Shown here piece after piece: positions 1 to 5,921 of a stretch of DNA of 6,723 bases. Positions within the stretch are counted from its first letter, which is position 1, and the number at the start of each line of letters is the position of its first letter. A program made the translations under genes and the position numbers. Below the pieces are notes generated by a model, which saw nothing but the letters and a program-made list of their open reading frames with translations, did not search any database and was not told the origin of the DNA. Origin of the DNA: an uncultured Bacteroidia bacterium (lineage in GTDB: Bacteria; Bacteroidota; Bacteroidia; Bacteroidales; UBA932); the NCBI GenBank assembly GCA_902795785.1, contig CADBMK010000155.1:1-6723 (forward strand), given 5' to 3'.

Positions 1-588
1 ACGGGAACATCACCTATGGATGTGGCGTTTGATTCAAACGGGAATGCTTATGTCCTTGTTCGTGACGGTTCAAAGGCTGTTTTCAAGGCAACCGGATCGG
101 ATTTCAGTACCCTTCAGAGTTTTGTGACATTCGACGACGGTCCTTTGGCGATGTGTTTCGATCCTGACGGGAATCTGATTGTGACCACACAGGGATGCCA
201 GGTTATTGGTGTGAAACCATCCGGAGAAACGTTCACCGTTTCCGGCGTACGTAATGCAAAGGCCGATTCATGCGGAGAGCCTGGTCAGCCGCTCACGGCA
301 AAATTTGGATCAAACCTCTTCGGCCTTACTGTTGACAAAGAGGGCAATATTTATGTTGCAGACGATTCTTTCAAGGTAATCAAGCTTATTGCCCGTGGCA
401 AGAACGGTTATACCGATGCTGTTGTCAGCACCGTTGCCGGCACGTCAGGACAGTCCGGAAAAACTGACGGAGTGGGCACAGCCGCCCTCTTTAATTCTCC
501 TGGTGAACTCCGTATGGACCCGTCCGGGACCAGACTCATAGTAACCGAGTATAATGCTTTTACCATTCGTGAAATTCAGATCAAGTAG
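1..588 (+). CDS. NHL-repeat beta-propeller protein, C-terminal part (5' end outside window)
   Basis: The reading frame is open from base 1, so the ATG at 16 is an internal methionine and the true start lies upstream; 195 residues are visible. They form about four NHL-type blades. Each has the pattern of a Pro/Gly turn, a 'D..GN.YV' strand pair and a closing strand, for example 'FDSNGNAYVLVRD', 'FDPDGNLIVTT' and 'VDKEGNIYVADD'. The last blade is a classic 'STVAGTSG...TDGVGTAALFNSPGEL' NHL unit ending in 'IREIQIK' before the TAG. NHL propellers are binding scaffolds for proteins, glycans or other ligands; no catalytic residues are evident. Its blades match those of the fimbrillin-propeller protein at 2956 closely (SPM...YVLVRD versus SPM...YVVIRD), so its missing N-terminus may carry a similar domain. 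It is probably a surface lipoprotein, but no signal peptide can be seen here. The next gene starts 5 nt after the stop. Confidence 0.85.
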   Translation, partial: TGTSPMDVAFDSNGNAYVLVRDGSKAVFKATGSDFSTLQSFVTFDDGPLAMCFDPDGNLIVTTQGCQVIGVKPSGETFTVSGVRNAKADSCGEPGQPLTAKFGSNLFGLTVDKEGNIYVADDSFKVIKLIARGKNGYTDAVVSTVAGTSGQSGKTDGVGTAALFNSPGELRMDPSGTRLIVTEYNAFTIREIQIK

Positions 589-593
589 ATAAA

Positions 594-1802
594 ATGAAAA
601 GAATACTATACATACTGCTTACGCTGTTTGCCCTTTCTTCCTGCACTCAGGATAAGTATGAGGCTCACGTCACGGATCTCAGACTGGTCTCCGTAGACCC
701 TAAGAACGGATATCCGGGCGATCTTGTCACTCTTCTGGGTAGAAATTTCTCCACAGAGGTTTCAGAGAATACAGTCAAGGTGGGAGGTGTCCGTGCCAGG
801 GTTCTTGAGGCGTATAAGGATAAACTCCTTGTTATCATGCCGGAAAACGAGCCGGGAACCTATACCTTCTCTGTGGAGGCGCCTTCCGGTGCGGCAGAGG
901 GACTTGATTTCAATTACCTCAGGATCCCTGACAAGGAATATCTGGTTTCTACAATCGTGGGCCAGCAGGGTGTCAGGAAGTGCGTTGACGGCGTTGGTAC
1001 CGGAGCCACCACATATATGCCTACCGGCATCAATAAGGCTCCGGACGGCACCCTCTGGTTTACGGACCGTGGCGGATGCAAGATCCGTCATATAGCCAAG
1101 GATATGACAGTCACCACGGAAGCGGAGATTGCCGAAGCCGGTTCCGCTCCATGGCAGGGAGCCTTCGATGCGGACGGAAATTATTGGTACAATGACAAGG
1201 CAAAAGGCAAGCTCTATCGTTTCAATCCTTCTTCGCGAAAGAACGATGTAATGGCGACGGGCCTCAATAACCCTATGAATGTGGCAATCGGACCGGACAA
1301 TGCCGTTTATGTAGCCTGCCGAAATGAGAAGAAGGTGTATCGCTTTGACCCTGTCACGATGGACAAATCCCTGTACGCGGAGATCCCGGACGGCGGACCT
1401 TCATGTATTGGATTTGACCCTAAAGGGAACCTTGTGGTGGCTGTCCACAACGGTTATCGCCTGATTTCCATCGCATCTGACGGAACGCAGACTACGATTC
1501 TTGGAAACGGGGAAAAGACCGGCGATGTTCTCAACTGTCTTGGATTTGATTTTGCTTCGGATGGAACCCTTTATGTGTCAGACGCATCTTTACATTGCCT
1601 TAAGAAGGTTGTTCCTGATCCGGACGGAGATTATTCCAAAGGTACGGTTGAGACCGTGGTTGGCGGAACCAAGGGCTATGCGGACGGAAAGGGGCTGAAT
1701 GCCAAGTTCAATGAGCCTGACGGCGTCCTTGTGTATGACGAGAGCACGATTTACGTCTGTGATGTTCAGAATTGTTTGATCAGAAAGATAGTAATCAAGT
1801 AA
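594..1802 (+). CDS. IPT/TIG domain plus NHL-repeat propeller surface lipoprotein
   Basis: A 402-residue protein. Residues 1-16 are a type II signal peptide and the lipobox 'LSSC' puts the lipidated cysteine at Cys17, followed by TQDKYE. Residues ~28-107 look like an IPT/TIG immunoglobulin-like domain: 'VDPKNGYPGDLVTLLGRNF', then 'NTVKVGG..A.V' and 'LLVIMPENEPGTYTFSVEA'. Residues ~116-402 are an NHL beta-propeller of roughly six blades, opening with 'STIVGQQG...VDGVGTGA' and closing with 'ETVVGG..GYADGKGLNAKFNEPDGV' and 'LIRKIVIK'. The similarity of first and last blades fits ring closure. IPT-containing lipoproteins are frequent as surface glycan-binding components in Bacteroidota polysaccharide loci; the ligand here is unknown. 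The start is fixed by the signal peptide, 5 nt after the previous stop; there is no Shine-Dalgarno motif, only an A-rich leader. The next gene begins one base after the TAA. Confidence 0.9.
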   Translation: MKRILYILLTLFALSSCTQDKYEAHVTDLRLVSVDPKNGYPGDLVTLLGRNFSTEVSENTVKVGGVRARVLEAYKDKLLVIMPENEPGTYTFSVEAPSGAAEGLDFNYLRIPDKEYLVSTIVGQQGVRKCVDGVGTGATTYMPTGINKAPDGTLWFTDRGGCKIRHIAKDMTVTTEAEIAEAGSAPWQGAFDADGNYWYNDKAKGKLYRFNPSSRKNDVMATGLNNPMNVAIGPDNAVYVACRNEKKVYRFDPVTMDKSLYAEIPDGGPSCIGFDPKGNLVVAVHNGYRLISIASDGTQTTILGNGEKTGDVLNCLGFDFASDGTLYVSDASLHCLKKVVPDPDGDYSKGTVETVVGGTKGYADGKGLNAKFNEPDGVLVYDESTIYVCDVQNCLIRKIVIK

Positions 1803-1803
1803 A

Positions 1804-2760
1804 ATGAACAGTATAAAACTTCTATTTGTAGCTGTAACTGCGTTGGTGGCGGCCTGCTACCCAAAAGAAGACAAGGAGGCAAAGTCGGAGAACTTCCGTC
1901 TTCTTTACTGGAACATCCAAAACGGAATGTGGGATGGCCAGGATGATAATTATGGACGTTTTGTGGATTGGGTGAAAACTCAGGATCCGGATGTATGCGT
2001 ATGGTGTGAAGCCCGTACCATCTACTATAACGGAACCAGGGATAAGATGCCTGTCGAGGAAAAATATCTTGTGGACCACTGGCCTGAACTTGCAAACAGA
2101 TATGGCCACAGATATGTCTATCTGGGAGGAATGAGAGACAACTATCCTCAGGTAATTACATCAAAGACTCCAATTGAGGGTATGGCTCAGATTACCGGAG
2201 CGGAGCCGGACAGCGTAGTGGCCCACGGCGCTGTCTGGGCCCGTGTCACGGTGGCAGGAAAGACTCTCAATCTGGTTGGAATTCATACCTGGCCTCATCA
2301 GTATGCGTTCGACGCAGTGGATAAAGAGGCGTCAAAGGCTGCCCACGGCGGAGATGAGTACAGAAAACGTGAAGTGGAATATGTAGTAAACCATACAATC
2401 GGGAAGGAGAAGGGAGGCAACTGGCTTATGATGGGTGACTTCAACTCCCTTTCCCGTACGGACAATGCCCTGTATGGATTGCCGGCTGATGACCCTAGGT
2501 TCCAGGCACAGGATTTTATCCATAATAAGACACCTTATTGGGACATTATCAAAAGACGCAATCCGGAGGATGTCATTGTCTCCACCATCGAGAATACCAG
2601 ATACGATTATGTGTTCTGTACACCGGACTTATATCCTTATATCAAGGACGCCCGTATCGTAAAGGATGAATACACCACGCCTGTCAGGGATTCGAAAGTC
2701 AGCTTCTGTCACCCATCTGACCATATGCCTGTTATAGTTGACTTCCAGTTTGAGAAATAA
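1804..2760 (+). CDS. Endonuclease/exonuclease/phosphatase (EEP) superfamily lipoprotein
   Basis: A 318-residue protein with a lipoprotein signal peptide (lipobox 'LVAAC', Cys18) followed by the charged stretch YPKEDKE, which suggests export to the cell surface. The EEP catalytic set is visible in order: Asn37 in 'YWNIQNG', Glu69 in 'WCEA' (metal ligand), His161 in 'GIHTW', Asp212 and Asn214 in 'MMGDFNS', Asp268 in 'YDYVF', and Asp306-His307 in 'SDHMPV'. The full set predicts an active Mg2+-dependent phosphoesterase. The superfamily includes DNases, sphingomyelinases and inositol-phosphate phosphatases, and sequence alone does not decide the substrate. Length is normal for a single-domain member. 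The start lies one base after the preceding TAA (TAA-A-ATG), implying co-transcription and probably coupled translation. A phosphodiesterase or nuclease among propeller lipoproteins and glycosidases is unexpected; it may act on phosphate-decorated glycans or nucleic acid, but this is inference. Confidence 0.88.
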   Translation: MNSIKLLFVAVTALVAACYPKEDKEAKSENFRLLYWNIQNGMWDGQDDNYGRFVDWVKTQDPDVCVWCEARTIYYNGTRDKMPVEEKYLVDHWPELANRYGHRYVYLGGMRDNYPQVITSKTPIEGMAQITGAEPDSVVAHGAVWARVTVAGKTLNLVGIHTWPHQYAFDAVDKEASKAAHGGDEYRKREVEYVVNHTIGKEKGGNWLMMGDFNSLSRTDNALYGLPADDPRFQAQDFIHNKTPYWDIIKRRNPEDVIVSTIENTRYDYVFCTPDLYPYIKDARIVKDEYTTPVRDSKVSFCHPSDHMPVIVDFQFEK

Positions 2761-2795
2761 CCACAAATAACCGAACCACATAAATTAATAACACA
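2761..2795 (+). other. Short intergenic A/C-rich leader before the small ORF
   Basis: These 35 nt are the longest non-coding stretch in the window. They are A/C/T-rich and end in an AT-rich run (TAAATTAATAACACA) directly before the small ORF's ATG, a composition typical of Bacteroidota translation-initiation leaders. The heptamer AACCACA occurs twice, 15 nt apart (2759-2765 and 2774-2780). No Bacteroidota -7 box (TAnnTTTG) and no hairpin terminator was seen, so a separate promoter is possible but unsupported. Confidence 0.4.
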
Positions 2796-2939
2796 ATGGA
2801 AAGACAGATTTATTTCCACCCGCAATGTAAATGTATTGAAATGCAACTTACCGAAGTCGTTTGTCTGTCAAATCTTTCATCCGGCCAGGGTCTTGAAGAC
2901 TGGTATGAGGATTCAGAAGGAGAATGGACTGATTGCTAA
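2796..2939 (+). CDS. Small hypothetical protein (47 aa) preceding the fimbrillin-like lipoprotein
   Basis: ATG at 2796 to TAA at 2937-2939 encodes 47 residues in a frame different from the large downstream gene. The start follows an AT-rich leader. The protein begins 'MERQIYFHPQC', has a hydrophobic middle ('EVVCLSN'), a Gly/Ser turn ('LSSGQG') and an acidic, Trp-containing tail ('LEDWYEDSEGEWTDC'). It has four cysteines (11, 13, 23, 47), two tryptophans (36, 44) and no signal peptide or membrane segment. This layout of a 'Y..P' opening, a beta-like 'VVC.S' strand and a polar acidic tail resembles the short uncharacterised proteins of about 40-60 residues often found in Bacteroidales next to fimbrillin or surface-lipoprotein genes; that resemblance is from memory, not a search. 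The stop lies one base before the in-frame ATG at 2941 of the next gene, the same TAA-A-ATG junction as at 1800-1806, which favours a real, co-translated gene. Function is unknown. Confidence 0.62.
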   Translation: MERQIYFHPQCKCIEMQLTEVVCLSNLSSGQGLEDWYEDSEGEWTDC

Positions 2940-2942
2940 AAT

Positions 2943-2947
2943 GGAGG
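2943..2947 (+). promoter_or_regulatory. Shine-Dalgarno-like GGAGG favouring the start at 2956
   Basis: GGAGG lies 8 nt upstream of the ATG at 2956, the usual distance for a ribosome binding site. The other genes here start without such a motif, and Bacteroidota generally rely little on it, so it may be chance. It supports the 2956 start over the ATGs at 2836 and 2941, together with the compact MKHRM signal-peptide n-region. Confidence 0.35.
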
Positions 2948-2955
2948 GAAGACGT

Positions 2956-4833
2956 ATGAAACACAGAATGATTATCGTGATGGCCGGTCTGGCCGTCCTT
3001 GCTCAGGCTTGCAGCAAAGAAGAAACTAACTCTTCCAATGATCTTTTAAAGGGTCAGTCATTGACGGCGGTAATGTCAGAGAATGTCACTAAAACTGCAT
3101 TTTCCGGAACCACCTTCCTTTGGAAGAAGAATGACAATTTCGTTGTCAGGAGTGACAATGAGAAGGGGTATACCGTGTACACTTATAAGGGCGAAGACTC
3201 CGAGGGTCCGGCGACATTCGAGCCAAATACAGGAGATAATCTGGTTTACGGACAGAATTCATTTGCCATTTACCCTGCCAAGGTGAGCGGTACCTATCCA
3301 AAAGAAGAGGACGGCTCGTTGAAGGTTGTCCTGAAGAACAATTACAAATGGTTTGAAGGAAACGTTGAGGCTCCTATGCTTGCCAGGGTGGTTGCCGGAG
3401 AAGACCTGAAATTCAGGTATCTTGGCGGCGTCCTTAAACTTACCATTAAGAATGTGCCTCCTAAAGCCGCTAAACTTGTTGTCAAGGCTCCCGTTACGGA
3501 TGAAGCCCTCCTTGGTGAAGGCTATAAGACGTATAAGATTACGGGAATAATGAAGGAAACAAAGGGTTGGACTTCGGCAGAAGGAGGCTTCGGCCAGGAA
3601 ATCCCGTACGTCCAGTCTTATGCCGAAAAGGAATCGGATTCTTTGACCGTGTCGTTTGAAAACGCCAAACCGGCGCAATTGGCCTCAGAAGAAGGAATGG
3701 TAGTCTATGTTCCGCTTCCGGTAGGCCCTGTCGAGAATGGCGGAAAGCACGTTTACCCTAAACTGACTGTCCGTCTTGCTTTTGAAGACGGCTCCACGGT
3801 TCCTGGTTCCGGGAGGAACGCCGTGAATGTGCAGGTTGAAAGGGCTCATATAAAGCCGATGCCTCAGATTGCACTTACAAGATATAAGCTGACCACCCTG
3901 ATCGGATCGGCCGGAAGGGCAACTAACACAAGCTCTCATGTCGACGGCACTTTCTCCGTGGCAAAACTGTACGCCCCAAGAGGAATTGCGTTGATTTCGG
4001 ACAGCAAGGCCGTAGTCTGTGACCAGAATGATGCCGTAATGTTTGTCGATCTCGCGCAGGAAACAGTGGAGAAGGTCTCTTACAATACAATCTCAACCAC
4101 TGCCGTACCTTGGGGCTGCACATACCATAACGGGGTTCTGTATATCGTAGATAAATCCCAGGGACGATTGTATTCTTGTTCAGATGTAGATGGCTCAAAG
4201 ACAATCTCTTATACAAATGTCTCCACTGGTAATTACTCTCCTATGTCAATCCGCTTCAGCGGCGATGATGCCTATGTGGTGATTCGCGATGCTTACGGCC
4301 TTTTCAAGTATGCTGGTGGCATTTCAGGCACAAAGACAAAAATCTGCAATTTCCAGATTGACGGGAAAAACGTCAAGCCTATAGCGTTTACAGTGGCCCC
4401 TAATGGCGACTTCATAGTTGCAACGGCAGACAATGGATTCAGACTGTACAAAGTTCCTGCAGCAGGCGGCACGCCTGTAGCTGTGGCCGGTACCGGAACC
4501 AAGGCGACCAACTTTTCAACGATGACGGACGGACCTGTTTCGTCTGCAACGTTCTCGGCAAACGTATATGGTCTTGCCTATGATGGCTCTGGCAATCTTT
4601 ACGTGGGTGATCAGTTTGCCATCAGGAAGATTACTTTCGGCGCATCCGGAAGAGAATGGGAAGATGCGGTCATCACTACGATAATCTCCAATGGATCATC
4701 TAAGCCGAAGGATGGCTATGGAGCGGATGCGGCTGTAAACGTGGTTGGAGACATGGCCTTCAACAGCGACTACTCGAAATTATATATTACTGATCAGACC
4801 TCAGGCCGTGTATCGGTAATGACTATAGAATAA
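2956..4833 (+). CDS. Fimbrillin-like domain fused to NHL-repeat propeller, surface lipoprotein
   Basis: From the ATG at 2956 this is 625 residues. The signal peptide MKHRMIIVMAGLAVLAQAC ends in a lipobox with Cys19, followed by SKEE, the acidic-rich pattern linked to surface export in Bacteroidota. Residues ~40-307 resemble a fimbrillin (FimA/Mfa-like) fold: 'TKTAFSGTTFLWKKNDNF' (W56), 'FAIYPA', 'FRYLGGVLKLTIKN', 'MVVYVPLPVGP' and 'IKPMPQIAL'. Residues ~310-625 are an NHL propeller with 'DGTFSVAKLYAPRGIAL', 'SPMSIRFSGDDAYVVIRD', 'YDGSGNLYVGD' and a terminal blade. The frame is open to an ATG at 2836, but that extension lacks signal features and overlaps the small ORF in another frame, so it is rejected; 2941 (MEGRRM...) remains possible because it sits one base after the small ORF's stop. 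Likely role: adhesin, fimbrial-tip-like protein or glycan-binding protein. No fimbrial assembly genes are visible. The domain call on the N-terminal half rests on motif resemblance only. Confidence 0.8.
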   Translation: MKHRMIIVMAGLAVLAQACSKEETNSSNDLLKGQSLTAVMSENVTKTAFSGTTFLWKKNDNFVVRSDNEKGYTVYTYKGEDSEGPATFEPNTGDNLVYGQNSFAIYPAKVSGTYPKEEDGSLKVVLKNNYKWFEGNVEAPMLARVVAGEDLKFRYLGGVLKLTIKNVPPKAAKLVVKAPVTDEALLGEGYKTYKITGIMKETKGWTSAEGGFGQEIPYVQSYAEKESDSLTVSFENAKPAQLASEEGMVVYVPLPVGPVENGGKHVYPKLTVRLAFEDGSTVPGSGRNAVNVQVERAHIKPMPQIALTRYKLTTLIGSAGRATNTSSHVDGTFSVAKLYAPRGIALISDSKAVVCDQNDAVMFVDLAQETVEKVSYNTISTTAVPWGCTYHNGVLYIVDKSQGRLYSCSDVDGSKTISYTNVSTGNYSPMSIRFSGDDAYVVIRDAYGLFKYAGGISGTKTKICNFQIDGKNVKPIAFTVAPNGDFIVATADNGFRLYKVPAAGGTPVAVAGTGTKATNFSTMTDGPVSSATFSANVYGLAYDGSGNLYVGDQFAIRKITFGASGREWEDAVITTIISNGSSKPKDGYGADAAVNVVGDMAFNSDYSKLYITDQTSGRVSVMTIE

Positions 4834-4835
4834 GA

Positions 4836-5921
4836 ATGAAAAAACTATTATCCGTACTGGCGGCAGTTTTTATGCCGCTGGTACTTATTCAGGCGCAGGA
4901 CTACAGGTATGTAGAGGCGTCTGACTTGACGCTCACGGGCAAGGTGTTCCCGGGAACGCCCTGCCCATATAACAGAATGGACACTTCAAGATTCCATGGC
5001 TTCACCTCTGAAGAGGTATCTTTACTTATGGAGTCTGCAGGAATCGCCGTCGCTTTCAGGACGGACTCTCCTTCCATCAGGGTTCTGCCTAAATACGTCC
5101 GCCCATATTTCGGCGGGGGAACAACCGGCTTCTCCGGAAGAGGGTTCGACCTGTATATACGTAAGGACGGGAAATGGCTGTGGGCCGCTTCCGGGCTTCA
5201 GGGTGACAAGACCCTGGATAAACCTGTCAATCTTATAAAAGATATGGACGGGACGGTCAAGGAGTGCCTGCTTTATCTGCCGGTAAGAAGCGAGGTATCA
5301 TCTGTTAAAATCGGAGTGGAAGACGGCAAAATGCTTGAGGCCGCGGAGAATCCGTTCAGACACAGGATAGCGGTTTTCGGCTCAAGTTTTACGCATGGGG
5401 CATCGACGTCAAAGGCTGGAATGGCTTACCCAAGTATATTGTCTCGCGAAACAGGAATTCAGTTCCTGAATCTTGGTGTAAGCGGCCGCTGCAGATTGCA
5501 GGATTACTTTGCTGCGGCCCTTGCCGAAGCCCCGGATGTCGATGCCTTTTTATTTGACACATTTTCCAATCCCACACCGGAGGAAATAGAAGCCAGGCTT
5601 TTCCCTTTTATTGAGGCAATGAGGGCGGCTCATCCCGGGAAACCTCTGATTTTTCAGCAGACCATTTATCGGGAACGCAGGAATTTCAACATTCAGGCTG
5701 ATGAATATGAGAGGAAGAGGATGGAAACCGTAGCCAGGCTAATGAAAGAAGCCTGCAGGAAGTACTCTGACGTTTATTTTATCACAACCACAAACGCAAC
5801 TTCCAAGGACCATTACACGTCAGTTGACGGTACCCATCCGGGTGATTACGGCTATACACTCTGGGCTCGCAGTGTCCGCAAGCCGATACTTCGCATCTTA
5901 AAGAAATACGGAATTCGATGA
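4836..5921 (+). CDS. Secreted SGNH/GDSL hydrolase with N-terminal GxDLY domain
   Basis: A 361-residue protein. Residues 1-20 are a type I signal peptide, cleaved after 'IQA' before Gln21, so the enzyme is periplasmic or secreted. Residues ~25-170 form the N-terminal beta domain carrying the signature 'GFDLY' (103-107). Residues ~176-361 are an SGNH hydrolase: block I 'FGSSFTHGA' with nucleophile Ser184 (GSS in place of GDS, normal for this subgroup), block II 'NLGVSGR' (Gly214/Gly217), block III 'FDTFSNPTPEEI' with Asn245 as likely oxyanion-hole residue, and block V 'DGTHPGDYGY' with Asp331 and His334. This pairing matches the Pfam families named GxDLY and Lipase_GDSL_3. Members are predicted esterases; deacetylation of a carbohydrate is a reasonable inference given the glycosidase next door, but the substrate is not shown. 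It starts 2 nt after the upstream stop, and its own TGA overlaps the next ATG (ATGA). Confidence 0.92.
   Translation: MKKLLSVLAAVFMPLVLIQAQDYRYVEASDLTLTGKVFPGTPCPYNRMDTSRFHGFTSEEVSLLMESAGIAVAFRTDSPSIRVLPKYVRPYFGGGTTGFSGRGFDLYIRKDGKWLWAASGLQGDKTLDKPVNLIKDMDGTVKECLLYLPVRSEVSSVKIGVEDGKMLEAAENPFRHRIAVFGSSFTHGASTSKAGMAYPSILSRETGIQFLNLGVSGRCRLQDYFAAALAEAPDVDAFLFDTFSNPTPEEIEARLFPFIEAMRAAHPGKPLIFQQTIYRERRNFNIQADEYERKRMETVARLMKEACRKYSDVYFITTTNATSKDHYTSVDGTHPGDYGYTLWARSVRKPILRILKKYGIR

Noticed and set aside
1..15. First gene as a short complete protein beginning at ATG 16
   Set aside because: The frame is open upstream of base 16, and the visible part begins in the middle of a propeller blade without a signal peptide, so the gene is cut by the window edge.
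762..1091. Minus-strand ORF opposite the IPT/NHL gene
   Set aside because: It lies wholly within a strongly supported + strand gene and shows no recognisable domain or signal peptide; the other antisense ORFs (for example at 1766-2109, 3259-3939 and 5782-6066) are rejected for the same reason.
2759..2780. AACCACA direct repeat as an operator
   Set aside because: Two copies of a 7-mer in an A/C-rich leader are weak evidence and easily arise by chance; there is no dyad symmetry.
2700..2795. Promoter or terminator between the EEP gene and the small ORF
   Set aside because: No TAnnTTTG box at a suitable distance from a TTTG element and no GC-rich hairpin with a T-run was seen.
2836..2955. N-terminal extension of the fimbrillin-propeller gene starting at ATG 2836
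   Set aside because: The 40 extra residues carry no signal peptide and would push the clear lipobox to position 59; the stretch overlaps a better-supported small ORF in another frame.
5382..5387. GSS instead of GDS in the SGNH hydrolase as a damaged active site
   Set aside because: GSS is common in the GxDLY/Lipase_GDSL_3 group, and the nucleophile serine, the Asn and the Asp-His pair are all present.
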